NCBI GenBank assembly: GCA_020344865.1
Contig: CP070830.1
Span: 2,251,905 to 2,266,316 of the forward strand
DNA: 14,412 nucleotides
DNA from: Planctomycetota bacterium
GTDB taxonomy: Bacteria > Planctomycetota > Phycisphaerae > Sedimentisphaerales > Anaerobacaceae
Reading direction: 5' to 3'
The stretch's first letter is position 1. Every line of letters begins with the position of its first letter. Below are positions 1-5,604 of this stretch, piece after piece. Below the pieces are notes generated by a model that worked only from the letters and a program-made list of their open reading frames with translations, was not told where the DNA came from and ran no database searches. The position numbers and the translations under genes were made by a program.

Positions 1-841
1 CAACCCCATTTCCAAAAGGTTGCGCTACCTGATAGTAAGTATTACGCCCCCATCCTGCGTTTCTTCCGTAGTCCTTCAGGGCAAGACTGTGATACATCCC
101 TGCGGAGATAGCTACAAAGTCATTTCCTTCAGGTGGCGTTGCCTGACCGAAAGTGTCACGACCCCATCCTGCGATGCTGCCGTTGGCCCTCAGGGCAAGA
201 CTGTGATCCCCCCCCGCGGAGACAGCCACAAAATCATTTCCCGATGGCGGCTGACCCCGACTATTAGACCCCCATCCCACGATACTGCCGTTGGCCATCA
301 GGGCGAGACTGTGTTCCCCCCCTGCGGAGACAGCAACAAAGTCATTTCCCGGAGGCGGCGCTGCCTGACCAGACCAGTTAGCACCCCATCCCACGACGCT
401 GCCGTCGGCCCTCAGGGCAAGACTGTGAGACCCCCCTGCGGAAATAGCCACAAAATCATTCCCTTCAGGTGGCGTTGCCTGACCATTACGATTACGCCCC
501 CATCCCACGATACTGCCGTCGGTCTTCAGGGCAAGACTGTGTTCGCCCCCTGCTGAGACAGCCGCAAAGTCACTCCCCGAAGGTGGCGTTGCCCGACCAT
601 AATCATTACACCCCCATCCCACAATGCTGCCGTCTGTCTTGAGCGCCAGACTGTGCTCCCACCCTCCGGAGACAGCGACAAAGTTGCCCCCGACAAAATC
701 GTTACTGTCAACGACCATAATCCCCCACCCCACAACAGAACCAGCCCAAGCTCGTGTCCCAACTGAATACTGAGCCGCCAAAAGAAGTGCTATTATTACC
801 AGCCGACTCTTTAGATTTGTCCTCTTACACATCTTCCGCAT
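1..841 (-). CDS. Secreted RCC1-repeat protein, C-terminus cut off by the window edge
   Basis: This is an open frame of 280 codons from an ATG at 841 to the left edge, without a stop, so only the N-terminal part is seen. Residues 1-33 form a signal peptide: basic start, hydrophobic core at about 14-23, and an A-W-A cleavage motif before Gly34. From residue 54 there are six repeats of about 38 residues with the core HSLAL..DGSIVGWG and a linker like GQATPP.GND. These are features of the RCC1/alpha-tubulin-suppressor family, which folds as a beta-propeller. The fourth repeat is two residues short, and the sixth is the most divergent. An alternative ATG at 832 has AAAGG nine bases upstream, a better ribosome-site distance than for 841. 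The role is probably an exported or surface-exposed binding protein; the ligand cannot be predicted. Confidence 0.85.
   Translation of the reverse strand, partial: MRKMCKRTNLKSRLVIIALLLAAQYSVGTRAWAGSVVGWGIMVVDSNDFVGGNFVAVSGGWEHSLALKTDGSIVGWGCNDYGRATPPSGSDFAAVSAGGEHSLALKTDGSIVGWGRNRNGQATPPEGNDFVAISAGGSHSLALRADGSVVGWGANWSGQAAPPPGNDFVAVSAGGEHSLALMANGSIVGWGSNSRGQPPSGNDFVAVSAGGDHSLALRANGSIAGWGRDTFGQATPPEGNDFVAISAGMYHSLALKDYGRNAGWGRNTYYQVAQPFGNGV
5..682 (-). repeat. Six tandem units of about 114 bp encoding RCC1 repeats
   Basis: The coding strand repeats every 114 bp (108 bp for unit four). Long stretches around the codons for SAGG.HSLAL and for the GS.VGWG block are nearly identical between units. 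The similarity holds at DNA level and not only protein level, which suggests recent duplication or gene conversion. The array reaches the window edge and probably continues. Confidence 0.85.
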
Positions 842-967
842 CCTTTAGCCGTGAAATTCTTTCTCACTCGCATATTTACCCTCGTTCCTGCCAGCCCGCA
901 GGGTACGAGCATAAAATTACCGGATTTTCCGCAAACGACCCGGAACATCCCTGAAAAACGCATAAAT

Positions 968-996
968 AGCCTAAACCATAAAGCCGACCTTGTCAA
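968..996 (-). promoter_or_regulatory. Candidate sigma-70-type promoter for the RCC1-repeat gene
   Basis: On the minus strand a perfect TTGACA (991-996) lies 17 bp upstream of TAGGCT (968-973). The -10 match is weak, 3 of 6. Transcription would start near 961 and leave a leader of about 120 nt. No other good candidate was seen between 842 and 1000. Confidence 0.35.
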
Positions 997-1335
997 GTGA
1001 AAAATCACGCAATCCACACCATCCGCGATTAATCCTGCCCACAAAAAAACAGCGTTGATTAGCATCGTCCGCGGTTAAAAATCAATCAGATGCGCATATG
1101 CTTTTCCACCAAAATCGAAAATTTCAATTTTTCTTAATTACTTTATTAACAACAGTTTAATCCTGTCAATCATGTCAAAAACTCCTCAAATTTCACCCCA
1201 TCCGCGCAAGGCGAGCCAACATTGGCCATGCGCATAACGCTGGACGCGCGAAGCACAACGAATACGTGCCGCTCTTTGAAAATCCGTTCGTGCCCATCCG
1301 CGTACTCCTCCTCCGGAAAAAAAGAACAAGGTTTC

Positions 1336-1450
1336 AGTTTGGCTTCAGACCAGCCGAACTCCGCCCAACAGACAAAGTCAACAGGCTAACGCAGAAGCTC
1401 GCTTCGAGAATAGCCGCAGACTTTGACTGACCCGGCCATCAAAGATGGCC
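1336..1450. other. Cluster of three consecutive hairpins, possible structured RNA or element end
   Basis: Three inverted repeats lie in a row. (1) 1336-1344 AGTTTGGCT pairs with 1352-1360 AGCCGAACT: nine pairs including one G-T, 7-nt loop. (2) 1373-1379 CAAAGTC pairs with 1419-1425 GACTTTG. Inside it, GGCTA (1384-1388) pairs with TAGCC (1411-1415), and GAAG (1394-1397) with CTTC (1402-1405). (3) 1434-1440 GGCCATC pairs with 1444-1450 GATGGCC around AAA. None is followed by a T-run, so these are not typical terminators. Function unknown. Confidence 0.45.
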
Positions 1451-1464
1451 CCTGAAGCCAACCT

Positions 1465-1520
1465 CTCTGTGCCCTCTGTGTCCTCTGTGGCAAAAAAACA
1501 TCCTGTTATCCTGTCAAAAA
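1465..1520. repeat. 56-bp composite repeat, copy 1
   Basis: Three tandem 9-mers (CTCTGTGCC, CTCTGTGTC, CTCTGTGGC; 1465-1491) are followed by an A-tract and then ATCCTGTT-ATCCTGTC-AAAAA. The same architecture and length recur at 1710-1765. Confidence 0.8.
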
Positions 1521-1523
1521 TCA

Positions 1524-1559
1524 GGGGGATTTCGGGGGAAAACCGGGGGAAATCCGGGG
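1524..1559 (+). repeat. G-run tandem repeat and predicted G-quadruplex motif, copy A
   Basis: Four G-runs of 4-5 (1524-1528, 1534-1538, 1545-1549, 1556-1559) are separated by 5-6-nt spacers such as ATTTC and AAAACC. This fits the standard four-run quadruplex pattern. It begins three bases after composite repeat copy 1. Confidence 0.7.
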
Positions 1560-1709
1560 TAAATCCTCCTCTTAGAATAGATATGACTCATTTGGTCGGC
1601 TTCAGAAAAGGATTTGCCGTTCTATGCAAATCAGTGGACTTTAGGCAGACCTTCCGCAGATGTTCACATCGAGAAAAGGCCTGCCGAAGTACACAAAAGC
1701 CGTCCAATA

Positions 1710-1765
1710 CTCGGTGTCCTCTGAGTGCTCTGTGGCAAAAAAGCATCCTGTTATCCTGTCAAAAA
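1710..1765. repeat. 56-bp composite repeat, copy 2
   Basis: Three 9-mers (CTCGGTGTC, CTCTGAGTG, CTCTGTGGC; 1710-1736) are followed by an A-tract and ATCCTGTT-ATCCTGTC-AAAAA. The last 38 bp differ from copy 1 by a single base; the 9-mers have diverged more. Confidence 0.8.
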
Positions 1766-1907
1766 AAATGCAAAACAAAACCAATTTCCCCCGCCTCCGG
1801 CGGACTCATATCCCAAGTTATGACAACAAATTACAGCAGAAAACTAACAATGGACACTAGGCCAAAACAAACCCAATTTTATCCGCCGTCAGTTTGGCAG
1901 GCTTGTC

Positions 1908-1927
1908 ATTCCTGCGGAAGCAGGAAT
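1908..1927. repeat. REP-like hairpin
   Basis: ATTCCTGC (1908-1915) and GCAGGAAT (1920-1927) form a perfect 8-bp stem around GGAA. With its flanks (GTC before, CCAGA after) it matches the widespread REP-type element I know as GTCATTCC...GGAATCCAG. Only one copy is seen here. Confidence 0.65.
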
Positions 1928-1940
1928 CCAGACCCCGCGT

Positions 1941-1971
1941 CTTGTGTCTGGTGTCTTGAGTCTGGAGTCTT
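1941..1971. repeat. 7-bp tandem repeat, four units
   Basis: The units are CTTGTGT, CTGGTGT, CTTGAGT and CTGGAGT, followed by a partial CTT. The consensus is CTKGWGT. Confidence 0.75.
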
Positions 1972-1978
1972 ACGAGCC

Positions 1979-2006
1979 ATTTACCAATTACCATTTACCA
2001 ATCACC
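1979..2006. repeat. 14-bp tandem repeat, two units
   Basis: ATTTACCAATTACC (1979-1992) is followed directly by ATTTACCAATCACC (1993-2006), with one mismatch. Confidence 0.75.
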
Positions 2007-2017
2007 AGGCTTTGGCC

Positions 2018-2051
2018 GGGGAAAATCGGGGGAAATCGGGGGGAAATCGGG
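2018..2051 (+). repeat. G-run tandem repeat and predicted G-quadruplex motif, copy B
   Basis: G-runs at 2018-2021, 2028-2032, 2038-2043 and 2049-2051 are separated by AAAATC, AAATC and AAATC. The unit resembles copy A at 1524-1559 and lies on the same strand, about 460 bp away. Confidence 0.7.
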
Positions 2052-2136
2052 ACATGTTCGGATTAAATCAGGACACCTCCAGCGCCAATTTCGTTTACTC
2101 TGACCACAAACCACGCTCCACGAGATACGATTGAAT

Positions 2137-2207
2137 TGGAGACGAAGGGAATCGAACCCTCATTTCCGCGATGCGACCGCGGCGTGCTCCCGTTACACTA
2201 CGTCCCC
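2137..2207 (-). tRNA. tRNA-Ala(CGC)
   Basis: The minus strand folds as a cloverleaf. The acceptor GGGGACG pairs with CGTCTCC. The D stem is GTGT/GCAC with a 7-nt loop. The anticodon stem CCGCG/CGCGG encloses the loop GTCGCAT (anticodon CGC, codon GCG), and the T arm has the loop TTCGATT. The G3-U70 pair and A73 match alanine identity. It is short (71 nt), and no CCA is encoded. A TATAAT on the minus strand (2214-2219) would place the start right at or just before G1, but no -35 match was found. Confidence 0.88.
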
Positions 2208-2239
2208 TAAATCATTATATATTCAAGACTTACAACCAC

Positions 2240-2755
2240 CTAAAACTTCCACTCATCATAACACACTATATTCTCTATCGGCTCCCGGCCGGTCTTCCGT
2301 CCACCTTCTCCTGCTGGATATCCAAGCGCCATAAGTTCAATTATAGCAACACCTTCCGGAATTCCAAGTACCTTTCTCACCTTCTCCGCATCGAACGAAC
2401 CTATCCAGCATGTCCCCAACCCTAACTCCGTTGCCTGCAAGGAGATATGGTCAAGCGCTATCGCCACGTCAATCGGCCCGACCGCCTGCCCGCACGTCAT
2501 CACCAGGTCGCTGTTGCTGCACGCTGCTATCATAACTCCCGCCTTGGCAAACACTTCCGGCCGATTCGTCACCCCCGCTATCTCCCGCCGCTTACCCTCG
2601 TCACGCACCACGACGAATCGCCAGTCCTGCAGATTCTTTGCCGATGGCGCAAGCCGAGCTGCCTCAAGAACTTGCGCAAGCTTCTCCTCCTCCACCGGCT
2701 TCTCTAAATACGACCTGCAAGAGTACCGCTTCTTTATCGCATCAAGTACCGTCAT
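2240..2755 (-). CDS. Small nitroreductase-family flavoprotein
   Basis: This 171-residue protein has the nitroreductase fold signature. R10, S12 and R14 in the N-terminal KRYSCRSY segment form the usual FMN phosphate-binding pattern. APSAKNLQDWRF (36-47) is the second FMN-contact block. A glycine-rich LGLGTCWIG (111-119) is followed by the C-terminal ALGYPAGE. Family members are FMN enzymes, usually homodimers, that reduce nitro, quinone or related substrates with NAD(P)H. The substrate cannot be deduced, and this is a short version of the family. The ATG at 2755 is preceded by AAGGTG with five bases between. It lies between two tRNA genes and 32 bp from tRNA-Ala on the same strand. Confidence 0.9.
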   Translation of the reverse strand: MTVLDAIKKRYSCRSYLEKPVEEEKLAQVLEAARLAPSAKNLQDWRFVVVRDEGKRREIAGVTNRPEVFAKAGVMIAACSNSDLVMTCGQAVGPIDVAIALDHISLQATELGLGTCWIGSFDAEKVRKVLGIPEGVAIIELMALGYPAGEGGRKTGREPIENIVCYDEWKF

Positions 2756-2757
2756 AT

Positions 2758-2881
2758 CAACACCTTATAACAATTCAATGTCCCCACCCAGCTCTAACAG
2801 CACCAAAATCAAAAATGCTTCCCTAACAGCCTCAACTACTTTCTTCACAACACCTTATAACTCATCCACCGCCCCACCCGA
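2758..2881. repeat. Imperfect direct repeat pair upstream of the nitroreductase
   Basis: CAACACCTTATAAC is exact at 2758-2771 and 2848-2861. CCCCACCC follows at the same offset in both copies, giving units of about 34 bp whose starts are 90 bp apart. Confidence 0.6.
2765..2848 (-). CDS. Possible 27-residue mini-gene upstream of the nitroreductase
   Basis: A GTG-initiated frame of 27 codons ends in TAA nine bases before the nitroreductase ATG, and its stop overlaps that gene's AAGG ribosome site. It would encode a short amphipathic-then-hydrophobic peptide (KK.VEAVREAFLILVLLE, then GGDIELL). AAGG lies four bases before the GTG. Its end belongs to an imperfect direct repeat (2758-2791 and 2848-2881) in which the encoded residues are chemically similar (GG, V/I, D/E, L, stop). 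It could be a leader peptide, a small protein or chance. Low confidence. Confidence 0.25.
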   Translation of the reverse strand: MKKVVEAVREAFLILVLLELGGDIELL

Positions 2882-2924
2882 ATCACCATAATACCAAACA
2901 AAAAAATATATACCACCAAAATCA

Positions 2925-2953
2925 TTGACCGATACACTAAATTACTATATCCT
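2925..2953 (+). promoter_or_regulatory. Candidate promoter of tRNA-Val
   Basis: TTGACC (2925-2930) is followed by TATATC at 15 bp (2946-2951) or TATCCT at 17 bp (2948-2953). Either places the start within about ten bases of the tRNA 5' end at 2963. Confidence 0.45.
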
Positions 2954-2962
2954 TTACACTTA

Positions 2963-3036
2963 GGGCGATTAGCTCAGTTGGCTAGAGCGCCTGCTTTACA
3001 CGCAGGAGGCCACAGGTTCGAGTCCTGTATCGCCCA
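2963..3036 (+). tRNA. tRNA-Val(TAC)
   Basis: Complete cloverleaf. The acceptor GGGCGAT pairs with ATCGCCC. The D arm is GCTCAGTTGGCTAGAGC. The anticodon stem CCTGC/GCAGG has the loop TTTACAC (anticodon TAC). The T arm is ACAGG-TTCGAGT-CCTGT, and the discriminator is A. It is followed by CTAC, so CCA is not encoded. Confidence 0.95.
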
Positions 3037-3185
3037 CTACTAAACCCTTGCAAACAAATCTCTTACCGCGCGCCCATCCTCCTCACTATGTCCCCTTGCC
3101 CAACCTTTTTCCTTGCCCGCCGACCATATCCCACCCGCCAAAAAATCCCTCTTTAACCGCATTTAACAGCCAACACATGCGATAT

Positions 3186-4781
3186 CTATGCAAATTCCGC
3201 TCTAAGTCCCATAGGGCACTCTTCAAAAATTCGCTTATCCATAACGCGAACATTCCCATCAATAATGGGCTCGAACTCCATTTGCTTTAGAATGTCCCTC
3301 TTAACATCGATTCCAGGCGCGGTCTCAACCAGCAGCAAACCCTTCTCCGTAAGCCTGAATACGCATCTTTCCGTGACATAAAGCACCAATTGGCCTTTAC
3401 TTATCGCATATTTTCCACTGAAAGTTACCTGCTCGACCTGCTTGACAAACTTCTTTATTTTCCCTTCCTTCAAAATTTTCAAACTACCGTTCTCGACAGA
3501 TATTTCCAGCCCACTCGCAGTAAATGCTCCCAGATAAACTACAAGTTTGGAATTCTGGGTTATATCAATAAATCCGCCCGGCCCGGGCAATTTAGGCCCA
3601 AACTTACTAACATTGACATTACCCTGCTCGTCCGCCTGAGCCAATCCCAAAAAAGCAATATCAAGGCCCCCACCCTGATAAAAATCGAACTGTGCAGGCT
3701 GGTCAATGATTGCATCGGTATTCGCTCCAGCACCAAAATCCCAGTTTCCCGCCGGTACACCGCCAATGATGCCCGGCTCTGCAGTAAGCGTTAGCTGGTC
3801 AAGGATTCTTTCTTCATTGGCTATTGATGCTATGCCCTCCGGTACTCCCATCCCAAGGTTCACAACATGTCCCGGCCGGAGCTCAAATGCTGCACGTCTG
3901 GCAATAATCTTCCTTTCTGACATCTCTATCGGAGGAATCGCCTCCATCGGAACCCGAACTTCTCCGCTATATGATGGATTATAGTCAGTACCGAAGGTTT
4001 GCACGTGGTTTTCCGGTTTTGCCACCACTACAGCATCGACAAGAATACCTGGTATTTTTACGTCCTTCGGTTTTAAGGTTCCGCGTTCCGCCAGCCGCTG
4101 CACCTGCACTATTACGGTACCGTTGGAATTCTTTGCCGCCATCGCCATTGCGAGCACTTCAAGTATCAACGCTTCTTTTTCCATAGTGATGTTGCCATCC
4201 GTATCAGCAGTGGTGCCTCGCAAAATGGCCACGTCTATCGGAAAGGTCTTGTACGCCAAATACTCCTTCCCGTCGAATTCGATTAGCTCGATCATGTCTT
4301 CTTTAGTGACCTTATTTAACTTTCCCGCTTCATTTCTTGGGTCAACGGTAGTACCAAGACCAACCGTAGTAATGGTTCGCGGTTTATGCGCAGCAATGTC
4401 CCTGAACATATGAACAATAGGTCCCTGTGGAAATGTGTAGGCCTCAATTTTGTTCTCTACCGCCAATTTATACAGCTTTGGCATTGTGCCCCAGTGCGCG
4501 CCGATGGCCCTTTTCAACAGACCTTCATGTCCAAAGTGATTCCCGCCCCTGTTTTCATAGTCTCCCTGCCCGGCCGGGAAAAACAATGTAAGATCTCTGG
4601 GCTTGCCTTCAGAGAGATAATTCTTTTCGATAGCTATTGCGACCTCTTCGGCGAAACAACTGCCGAAAAAACCGCTGGTCGAAATAGTATCACCGTCTTT
4701 GATTAATCTGACCGCTTCCTCGACGGGCATCACTTTGTTCCTCTTTTTTCTCTGGCCATGAACGTCGTTTTGCACTGTCAT
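3186..4781 (-). CDS. Fused class I acyl-CoA:carboxylate CoA-transferase (propionate/acetate CoA-transferase type)
   Basis: This is a 531-residue single-chain CoA-transferase with alpha-like and beta-like halves, close to the usual size for Pct/YdiF-type enzymes. The second half starts near residue 284 and includes the glycine-rich HVVNLGMGVPEGIA block (about 305-318). Next comes TAEPGIIGGVP, where Glu335 fits the catalytic glutamate that forms the glutamyl-CoA intermediate. The enzyme moves CoA between acyl-CoA and free acids such as acetate. The start at 4781 is chosen because GGAAGG lies six bases upstream. A longer in-frame start at 4895 would overlap the preceding gene and adds residues of no family character. 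It is the last gene of the thiolase operon, 55 bp after the dehydrogenase. In that context acetoacetate or 3-hydroxybutyrate is a likely acid partner (inference). Confidence 0.88.
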   Translation of the reverse strand: MTVQNDVHGQRKKRNKVMPVEEAVRLIKDGDTISTSGFFGSCFAEEVAIAIEKNYLSEGKPRDLTLFFPAGQGDYENRGGNHFGHEGLLKRAIGAHWGTMPKLYKLAVENKIEAYTFPQGPIVHMFRDIAAHKPRTITTVGLGTTVDPRNEAGKLNKVTKEDMIELIEFDGKEYLAYKTFPIDVAILRGTTADTDGNITMEKEALILEVLAMAMAAKNSNGTVIVQVQRLAERGTLKPKDVKIPGILVDAVVVAKPENHVQTFGTDYNPSYSGEVRVPMEAIPPIEMSERKIIARRAAFELRPGHVVNLGMGVPEGIASIANEERILDQLTLTAEPGIIGGVPAGNWDFGAGANTDAIIDQPAQFDFYQGGGLDIAFLGLAQADEQGNVNVSKFGPKLPGPGGFIDITQNSKLVVYLGAFTASGLEISVENGSLKILKEGKIKKFVKQVEQVTFSGKYAISKGQLVLYVTERCVFRLTEKGLLLVETAPGIDVKRDILKQMEFEPIIDGNVRVMDKRIFEECPMGLRAEFA

Positions 4782-4836
4782 ATTTTTCCTTCCAGTACTT
4801 TTTAGACTTACTCGAGGCTTTTTAATAAACGTCCAA

Positions 4837-5577
4837 TCAGATGTACAAGCCTCCGTTACAGGCAATGGTTTGCCCTGTAATATAATCAGAATCATCGGTT
4901 ACCAAAAATCTAACCGCTTTGGCTACGTCCTCTGCCTCACCCACACGGCGCAGGGGTATGTTACTTTTTATCATGTCCCTTACTTTGTCAGGCACCTTCT
5001 CCGTCATAGGCGTATTGATAAATCCCGGCGAAACCGCATTAACATTGATATTGAATCTGGCGAGCTCCCTAGCCAGGGTTTTGGTAACGCCGATTACTCC
5101 GGCCTTGGATGCCGCATAGTTTACCTGGCCGATGTTTACCATCTGTCCTGATGCCGATGACAGGTTAACTATCTTTCCGGCGTTCTGTTCTGACATCATT
5201 TTGGCGGCAAACTGCGTGCAGTTAAACACCCCTTTAAGATTTACAGCTAATACTTCATCCCACTGCCCTTCGGTCATCTTCACAAGAAGGCTGTCCCGGG
5301 TTATTCCCGCGTTGTTGACCAGAATATCCAGCCTGCCGAACTGTTCCTTTATTGCGTCGAACATCGATTCAACCTCGGCTCGAACTGCGATATTTGCAAC
5401 GGATACCAGCGATTTTCTTCCGATGGAGAGAATTTCTTCTGCCGTCTTGGCCGCAGAATCAGAATCCATATCGTTTACGACAACATCCGCGCCTTCTTTC
5501 GCCAGCATAAGGGCTATAGCCTTACCGATTCCGCGTCCAGACCCTGTTACGAGAGCGACTTTTTTATCAAGCTTCAT
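4837..5577 (-). CDS. FabG/PhaB-like short-chain dehydrogenase, probably 3-oxoacyl- or acetoacetyl-CoA reductase
   Basis: This 246-residue classical SDR has TGSGRGIG (11-18, cofactor binding), NNAG (88-91), Asn113, and the catalytic triad Ser141, Tyr154 and Lys158 in YAASK. PGFI follows at 184-187. FabG and PhaB interconvert 3-oxoacyl and 3-hydroxyacyl thioesters. Asp36 at the end of beta-strand 2 (VVVND) favours NAD(H) over NADP(H), which points away from fatty-acid synthesis FabG; this is an inference from the family rule. AAGGA lies nine bases before the ATG. It is 27 bp downstream of the thiolase and 55 bp upstream of the CoA-transferase, so acetoacetyl-CoA is the likely substrate. Confidence 0.9.
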   Translation of the reverse strand: MKLDKKVALVTGSGRGIGKAIALMLAKEGADVVVNDMDSDSAAKTAEEILSIGRKSLVSVANIAVRAEVESMFDAIKEQFGRLDILVNNAGITRDSLLVKMTEGQWDEVLAVNLKGVFNCTQFAAKMMSEQNAGKIVNLSSASGQMVNIGQVNYAASKAGVIGVTKTLARELARFNINVNAVSPGFINTPMTEKVPDKVRDMIKSNIPLRRVGEAEDVAKAVRFLVTDDSDYITGQTIACNGGLYI

Positions 5578-5604
5578 ATTTAAACATCCTTCTTTAGATT
5601 TCTC

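Larger units (their letters stand above)
842..2136. other. Intergenic tract of about 1.3 kb with no convincing gene, filled with short repeats
   Basis: Frames here are open only where low-complexity or repeated sequence lacks stops, and none has a recognisable domain or good ribosome site. The left part (about 1010-1310) contains the word CATCCGCG three times (near 1019, 1199 and 1293) and a TAATCCTGTCAA element near 1158. The right part (1330-2055) is a string of hairpins and short tandem repeats listed separately. I recall similar wording in intergenic DNA of planctomycete and other environmental genomes, but this is memory and was not checked. Confidence 0.7.

Noticed and set aside
20..556. 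Long plus-strand open frame of 178 codons
   Set aside because: It is the reverse-strand shadow of the RCC1 tandem repeats; the minus frame has a signal peptide and family motifs.
811..1065. Minus-strand frame of 84 codons overlapping the RCC1 gene start
   Set aside because: No ribosome site or family character, and it conflicts with the signal-peptide frame of the RCC1 gene.
1373..1425. Integron attC-like folded site
   Set aside because: The bulged hairpin shape is suggestive, but the RYYYAAC and GTTRRRY boxes are absent and no integrase or cassette is nearby.
1..2051. CRISPR array
   Set aside because: The 114-bp repeats are coding, and the intergenic words are directly tandem, without unique spacers of constant length.
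1445..2134. Plus-strand open frame of 229 codons
   Set aside because: It reads straight through the 56-bp repeat, both G-run arrays and the REP hairpin, has no domain, and runs up to the tRNA gene. It is open because the repeats lack stops.
3037..3185. Terminators downstream of tRNA-Val or the CoA-transferase gene
   Set aside because: Short T- or A-runs occur but no stable stem precedes them on either strand; nothing else is visible in this gap.
4782..4895. N-terminal extension of the CoA-transferase
   Set aside because: It would overlap the dehydrogenase gene, lacks family residues, and the internal ATG at 4781 has a strong GGAAGG site.
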